A stretch of DNA of 33,658 bases from Taibaiella sp. (GTDB lineage: Bacteria > Bacteroidota > Bacteroidia > Chitinophagales > Chitinophagaceae), in assembly GCA_014377675.1 (NCBI GenBank), contig JACMPD010000015.1:1-33658 (forward strand), given 5' to 3'. Positions 24,771-33,658 of the stretch are shown in pieces (the stretch's first letter is position 1; each line of letters starts with the position of its first letter). A model generated the notes under the pieces. It saw only the letters and a program-made list of their open reading frames with translations. It was not told the origin of the DNA and searched no databases. Position numbers and translations under genes: made by a program.

Positions 24771-24774
24771 AGGT

Positions 24775-25230
24775 ATGAACGGGACAATAGAGAAAATACA
24801 CGGTTTACTGGAGCCATTGCTTGATAATACAGATATGTTCATAGTAGGCATTAATATAAAGCCCACTAATAACATAAAGGTATATATTGACGCTGACGGT
24901 GGCTTCTCCATTGAAAAGTGCATTGTAATCAACAAGCGGTTATATTCTCTCCTTGAAGATGAAGCGATGTATCCTGATGGCGATTTTTCGCTCGAAATAT
25001 CAAGCCCCGGCATTGACGAGCCATTGTTGCAGTGGAGGCAGTATAAGAAAAATACTGGCCGCAAAGTAACTGTTACCGATAACGAGAACAAAGAAACAAC
25101 GGGAATGCTGACTGAAGTAACGGAAGAGAAAATAACCCTTGAAGTAAAGAAACCTAAAGAAAAGACACCTTCAATGATGGAAATACCTTTTTCAGATATA
25201 AAAACAACAATTGTACAAATAATTTTTTAA
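24775..25230 (+). CDS. rimP: ribosome maturation factor RimP
   Basis: RimP helps assemble the 30S ribosomal subunit. The 151-aa protein shows the usual layout: an N-terminal alpha/beta domain with LLEPLLDNTDMFIVGINI and IKVYIDADGGFSIEKCIVINKRL, then the DFSLEISSPGIDEPLL motif and a C-terminal SH3-like domain (KVTVTDNENKETTGMLTEV). Position and order (rimP, nusA, infB) are those conserved across bacteria. The ATG at 24775 is chosen; a longer frame from TTG 24754 would start inside the leader hairpin. There is no Shine-Dalgarno site. Confidence 0.93.
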   Translation: MNGTIEKIHGLLEPLLDNTDMFIVGINIKPTNNIKVYIDADGGFSIEKCIVINKRLYSLLEDEAMYPDGDFSLEISSPGIDEPLLQWRQYKKNTGRKVTVTDNENKETTGMLTEVTEEKITLEVKKPKEKTPSMMEIPFSDIKTTIVQIIF

Positions 25231-25274
25231 CAATGGGCTGCCTGTAATTATAGGGCGGAATAAAAATAAAGTAT

Positions 25275-26522
25275 ATGCCAAGCATCAATCTAATTGATTC
25301 ATTTCAGGAGTTTAAGGACGCCGAAAATATTGACAGGCCTACACTAATGAAGGTTTTGGAAGATGTTTTCAAAACATTGCTGCGTAAAAAATACAGCAGT
25401 GATGAGAACTTCGACGTAATTGTAAATGACCAGACGGGTGACCTTGAAATTTTCAGAAGGCGCGAAATTGTAGAAGATGATATGGTGGAGGACGAAAACG
25501 CGCAGATACCTTATACCGAAGCGATAAAAATTGAAGCTGACTACAACGTAGGCGAAGAAGTTTATGAGGAAGTGATTGTGGCCAACTTTGGCCGCAGGGC
25601 TATACTGGCCGCAAAACAAACGCTGGCAGCAAGGATAGGAGACCTTAAAAAGAATAACCTGCTGAAAAAATACGCTGACCGCGTAGGGGACATAATAAGC
25701 GGTGAAGTATACCAGATATGGAAGAAAGAAATGCTGCTGCTTGATGATGAAGGCAATGAACTGATAATGCCTAAAACAGAGCAAATACCAACTGACTTCT
25801 TCAAAAAAGGAGAAACAGTTCGTTCGGTGGTAAAGAAAGTAGAAATGAGGAACAACAGCCCGGTTATTATACTCAGCCGCACCCACTCTTCGTTCCTCGA
25901 AAAACTACTGGAGATTGAGGTACCTGAAATAATGGACGGCCTGATAACGGTAAAGAAAATAGTGCGCGAACCAGGCGAAAGGGCTAAGGTAGCGGTTGAA
26001 AGCTATGATGACCGCATAGACCCCGTAGGTGCCTGCGTGGGTATGAAGGGAAGCCGCATACATGGTATAGTAAGAGAACTGCGCAATGAAAACATTGATA
26101 TCATTAACTTTACCAACAATGTGCAACTGTTGCTGCAACGCTCACTAACACCAGCGCGCATCAACAAAATAAATCTTGATAACGAAAAACTTTCTGCCCA
26201 GGTGTTTCTTGACCCTGACCAGGTGTCCTTAGCTATTGGAAAGAAAGGTGTAAATATAAAACTGGCCCAGGAACTTACCGGTTATTCAATTGACGTTTTC
26301 CGTGATGTGAAAGAAGAAGTTGAATACGATATTGACCTGAATGAATTTGCAGATGAGATAGAACCATGGGTTATTGAGGCGCTAAAACGCATTGGCTGTG
26401 ATACCGCACTAAGTGTTCTAGACCTTTCACCTGAAGAGCTCGTTCGCCGTACTGACCTTGAAGAAGAGACTGTACGCGAAGTAAGAAACATACTTGAAGC
26501 GGAATTTAAGGAAGAAAATTGA
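25275..26522 (+). CDS. nusA: transcription termination/antitermination factor NusA
   Basis: NusA binds RNA polymerase and nascent RNA and affects pausing, termination and antitermination. The 415-aa protein has the N-terminal domain with LMKVLEDVFKTLLRKKY (about 24-40) and an S1 domain (about 135-200). KH1 contains DPVGACVGMKGSRIHGIVREL and KH2 LAIGKKGVNIKLAQELTGY. A C-terminal helix-hairpin-helix-like segment (CDTALSVLDLSPEELVRRTD) follows. The acidic C-terminal repeats of enterobacterial NusA are absent, as in many bacteria. It follows rimP by 44 bp. Since NusA acts on hairpin termination, the leader hairpin before rimP makes autoregulation plausible. Confidence 0.96.
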   Translation: MPSINLIDSFQEFKDAENIDRPTLMKVLEDVFKTLLRKKYSSDENFDVIVNDQTGDLEIFRRREIVEDDMVEDENAQIPYTEAIKIEADYNVGEEVYEEVIVANFGRRAILAAKQTLAARIGDLKKNNLLKKYADRVGDIISGEVYQIWKKEMLLLDDEGNELIMPKTEQIPTDFFKKGETVRSVVKKVEMRNNSPVIILSRTHSSFLEKLLEIEVPEIMDGLITVKKIVREPGERAKVAVESYDDRIDPVGACVGMKGSRIHGIVRELRNENIDIINFTNNVQLLLQRSLTPARINKINLDNEKLSAQVFLDPDQVSLAIGKKGVNIKLAQELTGYSIDVFRDVKEEVEYDIDLNEFADEIEPWVIEALKRIGCDTALSVLDLSPEELVRRTDLEEETVREVRNILEAEFKEEN

Positions 26523-26724
26523 TGCATGCACTTTTAAACTCATAATAAAGCCGGCATAATGGCATTATTTTGTAAAACAGATTAAAGTGGGAATGGTTCA
26601 TATTTTTAATCAAAATGCTCGGAAATGATGAATTATTAACAAAGGATAGTATTACATTTTTACACTTAGCCAATTTATAATGATACCTGCTATGCGGGAT
26701 GTATAAACTAATGTAAAAATAACG

Positions 26725-26763
26725 TAGGTTTGCAGCGGGGTGAAAGCCGGTATACAGACCGGC
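26725..26763 (+). promoter_or_regulatory. candidate internal promoter and leader hairpin before infB
   Basis: TAGGTTTG (26725-26732), followed by C, matches the -7 consensus. No good -33 is seen. Downstream, GCCGGT (26746-26751) and ACCGGC (26758-26763) form a 6-bp stem that ends 26 bp before the infB ATG. The 267-bp nusA-infB gap is unusually long for this operon, which supports separate regulation of infB. A weaker hairpin with a short T-run (26544-26572) lies just after nusA. Confidence 0.45.
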
Positions 26764-26789
26764 AAAAATTTTAGAAGGAAAAAAGAATA

Positions 26790-29700
26790 ATGACAACAAT
26801 AATCAATAAGACACCCAGGCTACTGGAGGCTGCGAAAGAATTCAATATCGGCAGGGAAACACTCGTTGTTTTTTTGACGGATAAAGGATTTTCAATTAAT
26901 AACAACCCCAGTACCAAGCTCTCTGAGCCAATGTACAATGCATTGCAGTTGGAATTCGCTCAGGATAAGGCGGCGAAACGTAAAAGCGATGAAATTGCGT
27001 TGCCGAAAGGGTCATTATTCGATAACCTGAAAAAATCGAAGGAAAGCCTCGACATATCCAGGAAGGATAAAAAAGAAGAAACCCACATACCTACAGTACA
27101 GGATACGCCAAAAGCAAAAGAACCGGAAAAGCCAAAGGACGTACCCAGGCCGGCCACGGCAGAAAAACCGGCGGAGCAACCTAAGGAAGCAACACCAGTA
27201 GCGCAGAAAGCGCCGGAACCTGTTATAGTAAAGGAGAATATAAGTGCACCTGTGTTGCCGCAGCTTAAAGTGGTACAACAGGCGCCGCCTCCGGCACCAC
27301 CACCACCGCCACAACCTGTGCAGGCCCCGGTAGCCGAGCTGCCAACACAGGCAGTGACAATACCTAAGCCGGCAGCACAACCGGTAGCGGAAGCTCCGGC
27401 AGCGCCTGTGGCAGCAGAACCAAAAGCTCAGCCTCAGCAGGAAGACAAAGTGGCAGAGCCTGCAAAACCAGTTGCTGAAGAACAAGCCGCGCCCACAAAA
27501 CAGGCAGAGCCTGAAGAGCCGCAGCACCTTGATATTAAAGCACCTAAGATAGAAGGACCTAATATACTGGGTAAAATAAATCTCGAAGAAATGAATCTCT
27601 CTTCACGCCCTAAGAAAGGCGCGGTGAAGAAGGTGACTACCGGAAAAGTGGAAGTAACCAAAAAAGAAGAAAATATACAACCTGTTAGTAGTACCCCGGC
27701 ACCACCGATACAAGTGGCGGAGCCTGCCAAACCAGCGGAAATGCCGGTACCTGCACCGGTGCCGACACCGGTTGCTGAAGAGGTAAAAACACCACAGGCA
27801 CCTGTTTCAAATCCACCAGCTGAGAGTGATGAGACAGGAAAGCCGGAACATATTGAAATGAGGGCACCAAGACTGGAAGGCCCGAAGATAATTGGCAGAA
27901 TAGAATTACCCGTTGCGCAACCTTCAGGTGGCTCACGGCCTAATGACCGGGAAAAACGCAAACGCAAACGCATACCCGTTGAGAAAAAACCTGAAGCCTT
28001 CAAACCAGGTACGCCAGGTACAGGTACGCCGGGTACAGGACCAGGCCAGGGTGGCCGCGGACCGGGCCAGGGCGGCGCACCAGGCGGTAACAGGCCGGGT
28101 GGCGGCATGGGCGACCGTAACAGGCCGGCCGGCGCACCAGGCAGCGGCCTGGGTAACCGCGGACCAGGACAAGGTAGCGGGCCAGGTGGTAGCAGACCGG
28201 GTGGTGGCACGGGTGACCGCAGCAGACCAGGAGGCGCACCGGGCGGCAACAGGCCGGGCGGTGGCAGCACCTTTAAGCCGGGCCAGGGCGGCGGTGGCCG
28301 CAGACCGTTCTCTAATGAACCGGTTTCGCAGCAACAGCAGGAGATTGATACTAAAGCAATACAAGATAAAATAAGGGAAACTCAGGCCAAACTGACCGGC
28401 TCAACCCGCAGCAAAAACCTGAAAGCCAAATACCGCCGTAATAAGCGTGATGAGATGGCTGAAAAGAGGGCCGCAGCTGAAAATTCAGAGCAGGATAATA
28501 CGATACAGGTTACAGAGTTTATCTCGGTGAGTGAACTGGCCAGCCTGTTGAACGTTAGTTTTGCTGATATTATTGGCAAGTGTATGAGCCTGGGTATAAT
28601 GGTATCCATTAACCAGCGTCTTGATGCAGAAGTTATTGAACTTGTTGCCAGTGAATTTGGCTATGAAGTGGAATTCATTAACCTGGAGCAGGGCACCGAA
28701 GAAGAAGAAGAGGAAGTTGATGCACCGGAAGACCTCGTACTGCGTGCACCAATTGTTACCATCATGGGTCACGTAGGCCATGGTAAAACATCGTTGCTCG
28801 ACTATATACGTAGTGCAAATGTGGTTGCAGGTGAGGCCGGTGGTATCACACAGCATATAGGTGCCTACCAGGTAACAACGCCAAACGGCAAGAAGGTTAC
28901 CTTCCTCGATACCCCTGGTCACGAAGCGTTTACCGCTATGCGTGCCCGTGGTGCCAAGGTGGCCGACGTAGCGGTAATTGTGGTAGCGGCCGACGATGCC
29001 ATAATGCCACAAACCAAAGAAGCAATTTCGCATGCTCAGGCGGCGAACCTGCCTATGATATTTGCGATCAATAAAATTGATAAGCCGGGCGCTGACCCTG
29101 AAAAGATAAAGCAGCAACTTGCTAATATGAACATCCTTGTGGAAAGCTGGGGTGGTAAATTCCAGTGTGAAGAAATATCAGCGAAGAAGGGCATCAATAT
29201 TGATGTACTCCTCGAAAAGATAGGTCTTGAAGCAGAATTACTTGAACTGACCGCCAACCCGGTACGCTCAGCAAGCGGATCTGTGATAGAAGCGAAACTG
29301 GATAAAGGTCGCGGTTTCCAATCTACTATCCTCGTGCAGAACGGTACCCTGAAGCAGGGCGACATGATTGTGTGCGGACAATACTTTGGTAAAGTCAAGG
29401 CCATGTTCAACGAACGTTTGCAAAGGGTGAAAGTAGCCGGACCGTCAACACCTGTACAGGTACTTGGTCTGAATGGCGCACCTAACGCGGGTGAGAAATT
29501 CAGGGTATTTGAAGACGAAAACGAAGCAAAAGAACTCGCTACACACCGCACCCAGATTATCAGGGAGCAGGGCATCAGGGCGCGTAAGCATATTACACTT
29601 GATGAAATTGGCCGCCGTTTGGCTTTGGGTAGCTTTAGAGAGTTGGGTATCATCATCAAGGGCGACTTTGATGGCTCTGTAGAGGCATTGAGTGACTCAT

Positions 29701-30248
29701 TGCAGAAACTGGCTACACCGGAAGTTGCGGTGAGTATTGTTCACAAAGGCGTTGGGCAGATCACGGAAAGCGATGTTAATCTCGCTTCTGCATCAGATGC
29801 CATTATCCTTGGCTTCCAGGTGCGTCCATCCGTGCAGGCAGCAAAACTTGCCGAGCAGGAAAACATTGAGATACGTACTTACAGCATTATCTACGATGCC
29901 ATTGAAGAGATCAAGAGCGCCATGGAAGGCCTCCTTGAACCCAAGGTGGAGAAGAAAACCGTATGTAACGTGGAAGTACGTGAGGTGTACAAAATTGGCG
30001 GCGTAGGTACCATAGCAGGTTGCTATGTACTTGATGGTAAAATTGCCCGTAACACCCGCATCAACCTGGTGCGAGATGGCATAGTGGTATTCACCGGCGA
30101 GCTGTCATCACTGAAACGCTTTAAAGATGATATGAAAGAAGTGGCCACCGGCTACGAGTGCGGTATTATGGTGAAAAACTACAGCGATATACGTGTAAGC
30201 GATATTATTGAAGGCTTCGAAGAGGTGGAAGTAAAACGCACACTGTAA
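26790..30248 (+). CDS. infB: translation initiation factor IF-2
   Basis: IF-2 is the GTPase that brings initiator fMet-tRNA to the ribosome. The 1152-aa protein has an N-terminal IF2_N domain (about 10-55), then a Pro/Ala/Lys-rich linker of about 500 residues. The linker contains two related blocks, [16 protein letters not shown] (about 248) and [16 protein letters not shown] (about 354), and a Gly-Pro-Arg-rich stretch (about 405-500). A second N-domain repeat ([12 protein letters not shown]) precedes the GTPase: G1 GHVGHGKT (660-667), DTPGHE (G3), NKID (G4) and SAKKG (G5). Domains II-IV follow to a typical C-terminus. G1 reads Gly at 663, where the family has Asp (GHVDHGKT); see findings. 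The ATG at 26790 is the only suitable start. A terminator follows. Confidence 0.97.
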   Translation: MTTIINKTPRLLEAAKEFNIGRETLVVFLTDKGFSINNNPSTKLSEPMYNALQLEFAQDKAAKRKSDEIALPKGSLFDNLKKSKESLDISRKDKKEETHIPTVQDTPKAKEPEKPKDVPRPATAEKPAEQPKEATPVAQKAPEPVIVKENISAPVLPQLKVVQQAPPPAPPPPPQPVQAPVAELPTQAVTIPKPAAQPVAEAPAAPVAAEPKAQPQQEDKVAEPAKPVAEEQAAPTKQAEPEEPQHLDIKAPKIEGPNILGKINLEEMNLSSRPKKGAVKKVTTGKVEVTKKEENIQPVSSTPAPPIQVAEPAKPAEMPVPAPVPTPVAEEVKTPQAPVSNPPAESDETGKPEHIEMRAPRLEGPKIIGRIELPVAQPSGGSRPNDREKRKRKRIPVEKKPEAFKPGTPGTGTPGTGPGQGGRGPGQGGAPGGNRPGGGMGDRNRPAGAPGSGLGNRGPGQGSGPGGSRPGGGTGDRSRPGGAPGGNRPGGGSTFKPGQGGGGRRPFSNEPVSQQQQEIDTKAIQDKIRETQAKLTGSTRSKNLKAKYRRNKRDEMAEKRAAAENSEQDNTIQVTEFISVSELASLLNVSFADIIGKCMSLGIMVSINQRLDAEVIELVASEFGYEVEFINLEQGTEEEEEEVDAPEDLVLRAPIVTIMGHVGHGKTSLLDYIRSANVVAGEAGGITQHIGAYQVTTPNGKKVTFLDTPGHEAFTAMRARGAKVADVAVIVVAADDAIMPQTKEAISHAQAANLPMIFAINKIDKPGADPEKIKQQLANMNILVESWGGKFQCEEISAKKGINIDVLLEKIGLEAELLELTANPVRSASGSVIEAKLDKGRGFQSTILVQNGTLKQGDMIVCGQYFGKVKAMFNERLQRVKVAGPSTPVQVLGLNGAPNAGEKFRVFEDENEAKELATHRTQIIREQGIRARKHITLDEIGRRLALGSFRELGIIIKGDFDGSVEALSDSLQKLATPEVAVSIVHKGVGQITESDVNLASASDAIILGFQVRPSVQAAKLAEQENIEIRTYSIIYDAIEEIKSAMEGLLEPKVEKKTVCNVEVREVYKIGGVGTIAGCYVLDGKIARNTRINLVRDGIVVFTGELSSLKRFKDDMKEVATGYECGIMVKNYSDIRVSDIIEGFEEVEVKRTL
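28003..28290 (+). repeat. Gly/Pro/Arg-rich repetitive coding segment in infB
   Basis: Imperfect repeats of a unit encoding [14 protein letters not shown]-like peptides are repeated about six times in the IF-2 linker. The DNA is much more GC-rich than the surroundings, so both strands show long spurious frames. The segment is probably flexible and disordered. Its length is likely to vary among strains by replication slippage. Confidence 0.8.
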
Positions 30249-30265
30249 AATATAATATAAGATGT

Positions 30266-30294
30266 AAAAAGCCCTGCGGAAGCGGGGCTTTTTT
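30266..30294 (+). terminator. terminator of the rimP-nusA-infB operon
   Basis: AAAAAGCCC (30266 on) pairs with GGGCTTTTTT (to 30294), with GC and one G-T wobble inside and a short loop. A run of six T ends the stem. Confidence 0.9.
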
Positions 30295-30372
30295 GCGTAT
30301 AACAAATGAACGAACTATTCAAAAGATGCCAGATGGCAGCCAGGGCATTGGGAAAAGCATACTTCACTCCAT

Positions 30373-30410
30373 ACTAAGAAGCCATATCCTCCCGGACATG
30401 GCTTCTTAGT
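30373..30410. terminator. 13-bp hairpin between infB and glnS ends
   Basis: ACTAAGAAGCCAT (30373-30385) and ATGGCTTCTTAGT (30398-30410) are perfect complements around a 12-nt loop. A short T-rich stretch (TTTATT) follows on plus. It could be a backup terminator for infB or for glnS, which converges from the right. Confidence 0.55.
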
Positions 30411-30447
30411 TTATTGCATTCTAATGTTTGCGTGAATTTTGTAACCC

Positions 30448-30535
30448 GGAATTTGAAAATTTTAAAACTGGAATTTTTAACTTATAAACTGGAATTAGAA
30501 CCCTGGAATTTGGAACTCTAAAATTGGAATTTGAA
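30448..30535. repeat. cluster of five GGAATT(T) repeats
   Basis: GGAATT occurs at 30448, 30470, 30491, 30505 and 30526, with flanking AAC/CTGG context, within 88 bp just downstream of glnS. Three of the four spacings are 21-22 bp. Such GGAATTTG tracts are common in Bacteroidota intergenic DNA (from memory); function is unknown. Confidence 0.7.
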
Positions 30536-30545
30536 CCCGTAAATT

Positions 30546-32210
30546 TTACTTCGCCATTTCCTTAGCCCAGGCGTCTTTAAGGGTAACCGTGCGGTTAAAA
30601 ATGAGCTTTTCGCCGGTGCTGTCTTTGTCCGCACAGTAGTACCCTTTGCGCAGGAACTGGTAGCGGTTGCCGGGCACAGCGTCTTTTAGAAACGGCTCAA
30701 TGTATACCTCTGGTAACACCTCCAGCGCGCCGGGGTTAATATAATCTTTAAAGTCACCCTCTTCATTAGATGGGTCTTCTACTTTAAACAGGCGGTCATA
30801 CAGGCGCACTTCCGCTTTCAGCGCGTGTTTTGCGCTCACCCAGTGTATAGTGCCCTTTACGGTAAGGCCGCTGGTGTCATTGCCGCTTTTGCTCTCCGGC
30901 AGGTAGGTGCAGTGTATCTCCGTTACATTACCATTGTCATCTTTCAGGCAGCCTTCGCACTGCACTATGTAGGCGCTTTTCAGGCGAACCAGTTTACCCG
31001 GCGCCAGCCTGAAATATTTCTTTGGCGCTACTTCCATAAAGTCTTCCCGCTCTATCCACAGTTCCCTGCTGAAGGGCACCTGGCGGGTGCCGTTCGGCGT
31101 TTCGGGGTTATTTTCCGCGTCAAAAATATCTTCCGCGTCTTCCGGGTAGTTGGTTATTATTAATTTCACGGGGTCAAGCACCACCATCACGCGGTCTGAA
31201 GTTTTATTCAGGTTTTCCCGCACACAAAACTCAAGCAGGCTGAGGTCTATCATATTTTCCCTCCTGGCCACGCCTATGGTATCGCAAAAATTACGGATAG
31301 CTTCCGGCGGATAGCCCCTGCGGCGCATACCGCTCAGGGTAGGCATGCGGGGGTCATCCCAGCTGGTTACATAGCCTTCATTCACCAGTTTCAGCAGCTT
31401 GCGCTTGCTCATTACGGTGTAAGTGAGGTTCAGGCGCGCAAACTCATACTGCCTGCTCGGGAAAATACCCAGTTGCTCTATAAACCAGTTATACAATGGC
31501 CTGTGGTGTATAAACTCCAGAGTGCAGATAGAATGAGTAATTTCCTCTATACTGTCGCTCTGCCCGTGGGCGAAATCGTAAAGCGGGTACAGGCACCAGG
31601 TATCGCCCGTGCGGTGGTGGTGCGCGTGTTTTATACGGTATATAGCCGGGTCGCGGAGCAGCAGGTTGGGGTGCGCCATGTCTATTCTGGCCCTCAATAC
31701 TTTTACCCCATCCTCATATTTTGCTTCCTTCATTTCCGCGAACAGGCGCAGGTTTTCCTCCACGGTGCGGTCCCGGTAAGGGCTGTTCTTGCCGGGTTCT
31801 GTGGTGGAGCCCTTCGTTGCCGCTATTTCTTCCGGCGTACTGTCATCAACATAGGCGCAGCCTTTATTAATAAGCGCTACCGCAAAATTGTATATTTTTT
31901 CAAAATAATCAGAAGTATATAATTCTTCATCCCACTGAAAGCCAAGCCACTGTATGTCCGTTTTTATACTATCAACATATTCTGTCTCTTCGGTAGTGGG
32001 GTTGGTGTCATCAAAGCGCAGGTTGCACCTGCCATTGTACTTCTTTGCAAGGCCAAAGTTGAGACAAATCGCTTTCGCATGGCCTATGTGCAGATACCCG
32101 TTAGGCTCCGGCGGAAAACGGGTGAGCACCCTGCCACCATGCGTGCTTTCAGCCAGGTCTTTCTCTACTATTTCCTCTATAAAGTTCAGCGATTTTTCTT
32201 CAGTCGTCAT
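30546..32210 (-). CDS. glnS: glutaminyl-tRNA synthetase
   Basis: GlnS charges tRNA-Gln with glutamine, so this host probably does not need the GatCAB route for Gln-tRNA. The 554-aa class I synthetase has [16 protein letters not shown] (HIGH motif, about 32-47) and [11 protein letters not shown] (KMSKS-type motif, near 270), and a C-terminal anticodon-binding beta-barrel region (about 340-554). Length matches bacterial GlnS. The glutamine branch rather than glutamate is supported by [12 protein letters not shown] and by DNTGDTW-like pocket residues ([22 protein letters not shown]). The ATG at 32210 is supported by the -7 element at 32228-32235. It is transcribed alone, convergent to infB. Confidence 0.95.
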   Translation of the reverse strand: MTTEEKSLNFIEEIVEKDLAESTHGGRVLTRFPPEPNGYLHIGHAKAICLNFGLAKKYNGRCNLRFDDTNPTTEETEYVDSIKTDIQWLGFQWDEELYTSDYFEKIYNFAVALINKGCAYVDDSTPEEIAATKGSTTEPGKNSPYRDRTVEENLRLFAEMKEAKYEDGVKVLRARIDMAHPNLLLRDPAIYRIKHAHHHRTGDTWCLYPLYDFAHGQSDSIEEITHSICTLEFIHHRPLYNWFIEQLGIFPSRQYEFARLNLTYTVMSKRKLLKLVNEGYVTSWDDPRMPTLSGMRRRGYPPEAIRNFCDTIGVARRENMIDLSLLEFCVRENLNKTSDRVMVVLDPVKLIITNYPEDAEDIFDAENNPETPNGTRQVPFSRELWIEREDFMEVAPKKYFRLAPGKLVRLKSAYIVQCEGCLKDDNGNVTEIHCTYLPESKSGNDTSGLTVKGTIHWVSAKHALKAEVRLYDRLFKVEDPSNEEGDFKDYINPGALEVLPEVYIEPFLKDAVPGNRYQFLRKGYYCADKDSTGEKLIFNRTVTLKDAWAKEMAK

Positions 32211-32227
32211 ATGTGCATTTATTGCCG

Positions 32228-32235
32228 CAAAGGTA
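32228..32235 (-). promoter_or_regulatory. -7 promoter element of glnS
   Basis: On the minus strand TACCTTTG, followed by C, is an exact match to TAnnTTTG. It ends 17 bp before the glnS ATG, giving a very short leader. No -33 TTTG lies at 19-21 bp. Confidence 0.6.
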
Positions 32236-32486
32236 CAACCTATAATTTAATGTGCGGGAACGAAACGTTGCGCAGGCTTATACTCATGCTGAAGCGTCGG
32301 TACATCCCCATAGAATTCATAATATCACAGCATTAAAAATTTTATCATCTCATTTTATCTTAAGGGTAAAAGTATGTGACACATCAACGACCGGCAAACC
32401 ACTAAAAAAAATGTTAAAAAAAATTACCGGAAATCCCAAAACTATCATAATTTTAAAAAAAATATTGATCACGTTAAAACAATCTT

Positions 32487-33011
32487 ATGAAACGAAATAT
32501 CCTCATAGCAGGTGTTTTAGTGTCATTTGCCACCGCTCCGCTCGCAAGGGCGCAGAGTATATGGCCTAGTACACTTAACGCCACCGGGGGCTCCACCACC
32601 GTTTCCGGTGTGCAGCTCGAATGGTCAGTGGGTGAAATGGCTTTGGTGAGTACATTCTCCACCTCTTCAATAGTGGTGACACAAGGCGTATTACAGACCA
32701 GGCTTTCCGGGGCGGTGAATGAAGTAACCCCTACATCCCTCGGTGACTACCTCACCATTTTCCCAAACCCCGCCAATACAGTCGTTAATATTCAGCTGAA
32801 TGCTGTAGCTGAAGGCACGCTCACCACCCGGTTTATGGATATGGCGGGCAGGCTGATTACAGAGCAGAAAGAAGCCGTAAAGCAAGGTACTAACGCCCAA
32901 AAAATTGACGTTTCCAACCTTGCCGCGGCCACCTACATGCTACAGGTTTACTACAAACCCAACGGCGGCAAAGAGGAAGCAACATCTTACAAAATTCAAA
33001 AACTTCAATAA
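32487..33011 (+). CDS. secreted protein with T9SS type A C-terminal sorting domain
   Basis: The 174-aa protein has a Sec signal peptide ([23 protein letters not shown]) and a short mature N-terminal part with [22 protein letters not shown] and VVTQGVLQT, a pattern seen in small T9SS cargo proteins (from memory). The C-terminal domain (about 90-174) is a type A sorting domain: [43 protein letters not shown] and a basic tail. The type IX secretion system moves such proteins across the outer membrane, after which the domain is removed and the protein is often linked to surface polysaccharide. It is followed 26 bp later by a collagen-like gene on the same strand, so the two may be co-expressed surface proteins. 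Confidence 0.88.
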   Translation: MKRNILIAGVLVSFATAPLARAQSIWPSTLNATGGSTTVSGVQLEWSVGEMALVSTFSTSSIVVTQGVLQTRLSGAVNEVTPTSLGDYLTIFPNPANTVVNIQLNAVAEGTLTTRFMDMAGRLITEQKEAVKQGTNAQKIDVSNLAAATYMLQVYYKPNGGKEEATSYKIQKLQ

Positions 33012-33037
33012 ACACTCCATCTGTTCAACATTCATTT

Positions 33038-33658
33038 ATGAAAAAAACATTTCTAATTTTTTCCCTGTGTCTATCTACAGGATTCGCCGCGTGGTCACAG
33101 GCTCCGCAAAAATTTAACTACCAGGGTGTGGCCCGCAACTCGGCAGGCGCACCATTGTCCCTTGCTACCATGACCATGCGCATTACCCTGCATGAGGACT
33201 CAGCGGCAGGCACATCAGTTTACCAGGAAAAACATACCGTACTTACCAACGCGTTCGGTTTGTACAATGTAGCCGTGGGTACCGGCACTGTGCTCAGCGG
33301 CACCTTCGCGGGCATAGCCTGGAACACCGGCGACAAGTGGATACAAATTGAAATAGACCCCGCAGCAGGAACGGCCTACCAGCAAGTGGGCAGCAGCCAG
33401 TTACTGAGTGTACCTTTTGCGCTTAACGGACCAGGCGGTCCGGCTGGCCCCGCAGGCCCTACAGGACCTGCCGGACCTACAGGCCCAATGGGATCTGCCG
33501 GTGCAACAGGTGCGGCCGGAGCTACAGGTGCCGCAGGTGCAACGGGTGCAACGGGAGCTACAGGCGCAGCAGGTGCCACAGGTGCAACCGGCGCAGCAGG
33601 TGCAACAGGTGCTGCGGGTGCTGCGGGTGCGGCGGGTGCTACAGGTGCCACCGGCGCA
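33038..33658 (+). CDS. collagen-like secreted protein (partial, runs off the window)
   Basis: From ATG 33038 the frame stays open to the window end (207 residues seen). It has a signal peptide ([21 protein letters not shown]), then a domain of about 105 residues with [28 protein letters not shown] and LLSVPFAL, which often precedes collagen-like or tail-fibre-like regions in Bacteroidota secreted proteins (from memory). From residue 131 uninterrupted Gly-X-Y triplets run to the edge (at least 25). The first are Pro-rich (GPAGPTGP) and the later ones nearly Pro-free (GATGAAGAT). Bacterial collagen-like proteins form triple helices on the cell surface. The repeated DNA produces a long spurious frame on the other strand. 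The C-terminus, which might hold a trimerisation or sorting domain, is outside the window. Confidence 0.88.
   Translation, partial: MKKTFLIFSLCLSTGFAAWSQAPQKFNYQGVARNSAGAPLSLATMTMRITLHEDSAAGTSVYQEKHTVLTNAFGLYNVAVGTGTVLSGTFAGIAWNTGDKWIQIEIDPAAGTAYQQVGSSQLLSVPFALNGPGGPAGPAGPTGPAGPTGPMGSAGATGAAGATGAAGATGATGATGAAGATGATGAAGATGAAGAAGAAGATGATGA

Noticed and set aside
26506-26799. 97-codon minus-strand frame between nusA and infB
   Set aside because: It overlaps the nusA end and infB start, has no recognisable family, and the region holds plus-strand promoter signals.
27015-28374. Several long frames on both strands across the IF-2 linker
   Set aside because: They come from the GC-rich Gly/Pro/Ala/Arg repeats; their residues are low-complexity mirror images of the infB frame, with no domains.
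33376-33651. 91-codon minus-strand frame rich in Ala-Pro-Val
   Set aside because: It is the antisense reading of Gly-X-Y triplets in the collagen-like gene.
1-33658. tRNA or rRNA genes, insertion sequences, integrase sites
   Set aside because: I looked for T-loop-like GGTTCGAATCC patterns, transposase motifs and long terminal repeats by eye and saw none; a tRNA or IS search program would be decisive.

Overview
The window looks like a chromosomal segment of a Bacteroidota bacterium, most likely of the Chitinophagales/Chitinophagaceae type. The evidence is a type IX secretion (T9SS) C-terminal sorting domain, a Bacteroidota-style IF2 with a long Pro/Ala/Gly linker, a Cys-type CcmE, many short leaders without Shine-Dalgarno sites, and repeated -7 elements of the form TAnnTTTG. 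No tRNA, rRNA, CRISPR array, integrase or insertion sequence was seen. The family-level placement is inference.

Layout. 1-430: tail of an unknown gene, a possible tiny membrane protein and a strong terminator. 480-3806 (-): B12-dependent class II ribonucleotide reductase (nrdJ). 3807-5047: a mostly empty stretch, then a small minus-strand pair of which one member resembles DUF6934 and carries an in-frame stop near its start. 5209-6672: WG-repeat protein and a small secreted protein. 6730-7442: a region without a large gene but full of structure: LytTR-like direct repeats upstream of a promoter-like sequence, several perfect hairpins, two tiny ORFs and a terminator. 7561-12090: dapB, a lipoprotein, a dipeptidyl-peptidase IV-type S9 peptidase and a beta-rich lipoprotein. 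12176-13844 (-): an AbiE-type type IV toxin-antitoxin pair whose toxin gene has an in-frame TAA. 13988-17367: WecA/MraY-like sugar-phosphate transferase and MeaB-type GTPase (-), divergent from an O-antigen ligase/polymerase-like protein (+). 17602-19237: two exported ferritin-like proteins. 19363-21378: a compact TM2 / DUF2752 / DUF4870 / M48 peptidase cluster. 21407-24525 (-): ccmE and ccmF for cytochrome c maturation. 24690-30294: rimP-nusA-infB, with a clear promoter and a terminator-like hairpin inside the leader. 30546-32210 (-): glnS. 32487-33658: a T9SS cargo protein and the start of a collagen-like secreted protein that runs off the window.

How it fits together. Most of the window is core metabolism and translation (nrdJ, dapB, rimP-nusA-infB, glnS) plus envelope functions (glycan transfer, lipoproteins, Tat and T9SS exported proteins, cytochrome c maturation). 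NrdJ depends on cobalamin, and MeaB serves a cobalamin enzyme, so the organism uses B12, but no cobalamin riboswitch was recognised. The accessory parts (DUF6934 pair, AbiE pair) show signs of decay through nonsense codons. The most unusual signals are the LytTR-repeat micro-locus, the attenuator-like hairpin before rimP, the broken AbiEii toxin, the CXXXY-type CcmE, a substituted P-loop residue in IF2 and the TM2-DUF2752-DUF4870-M48 cluster.
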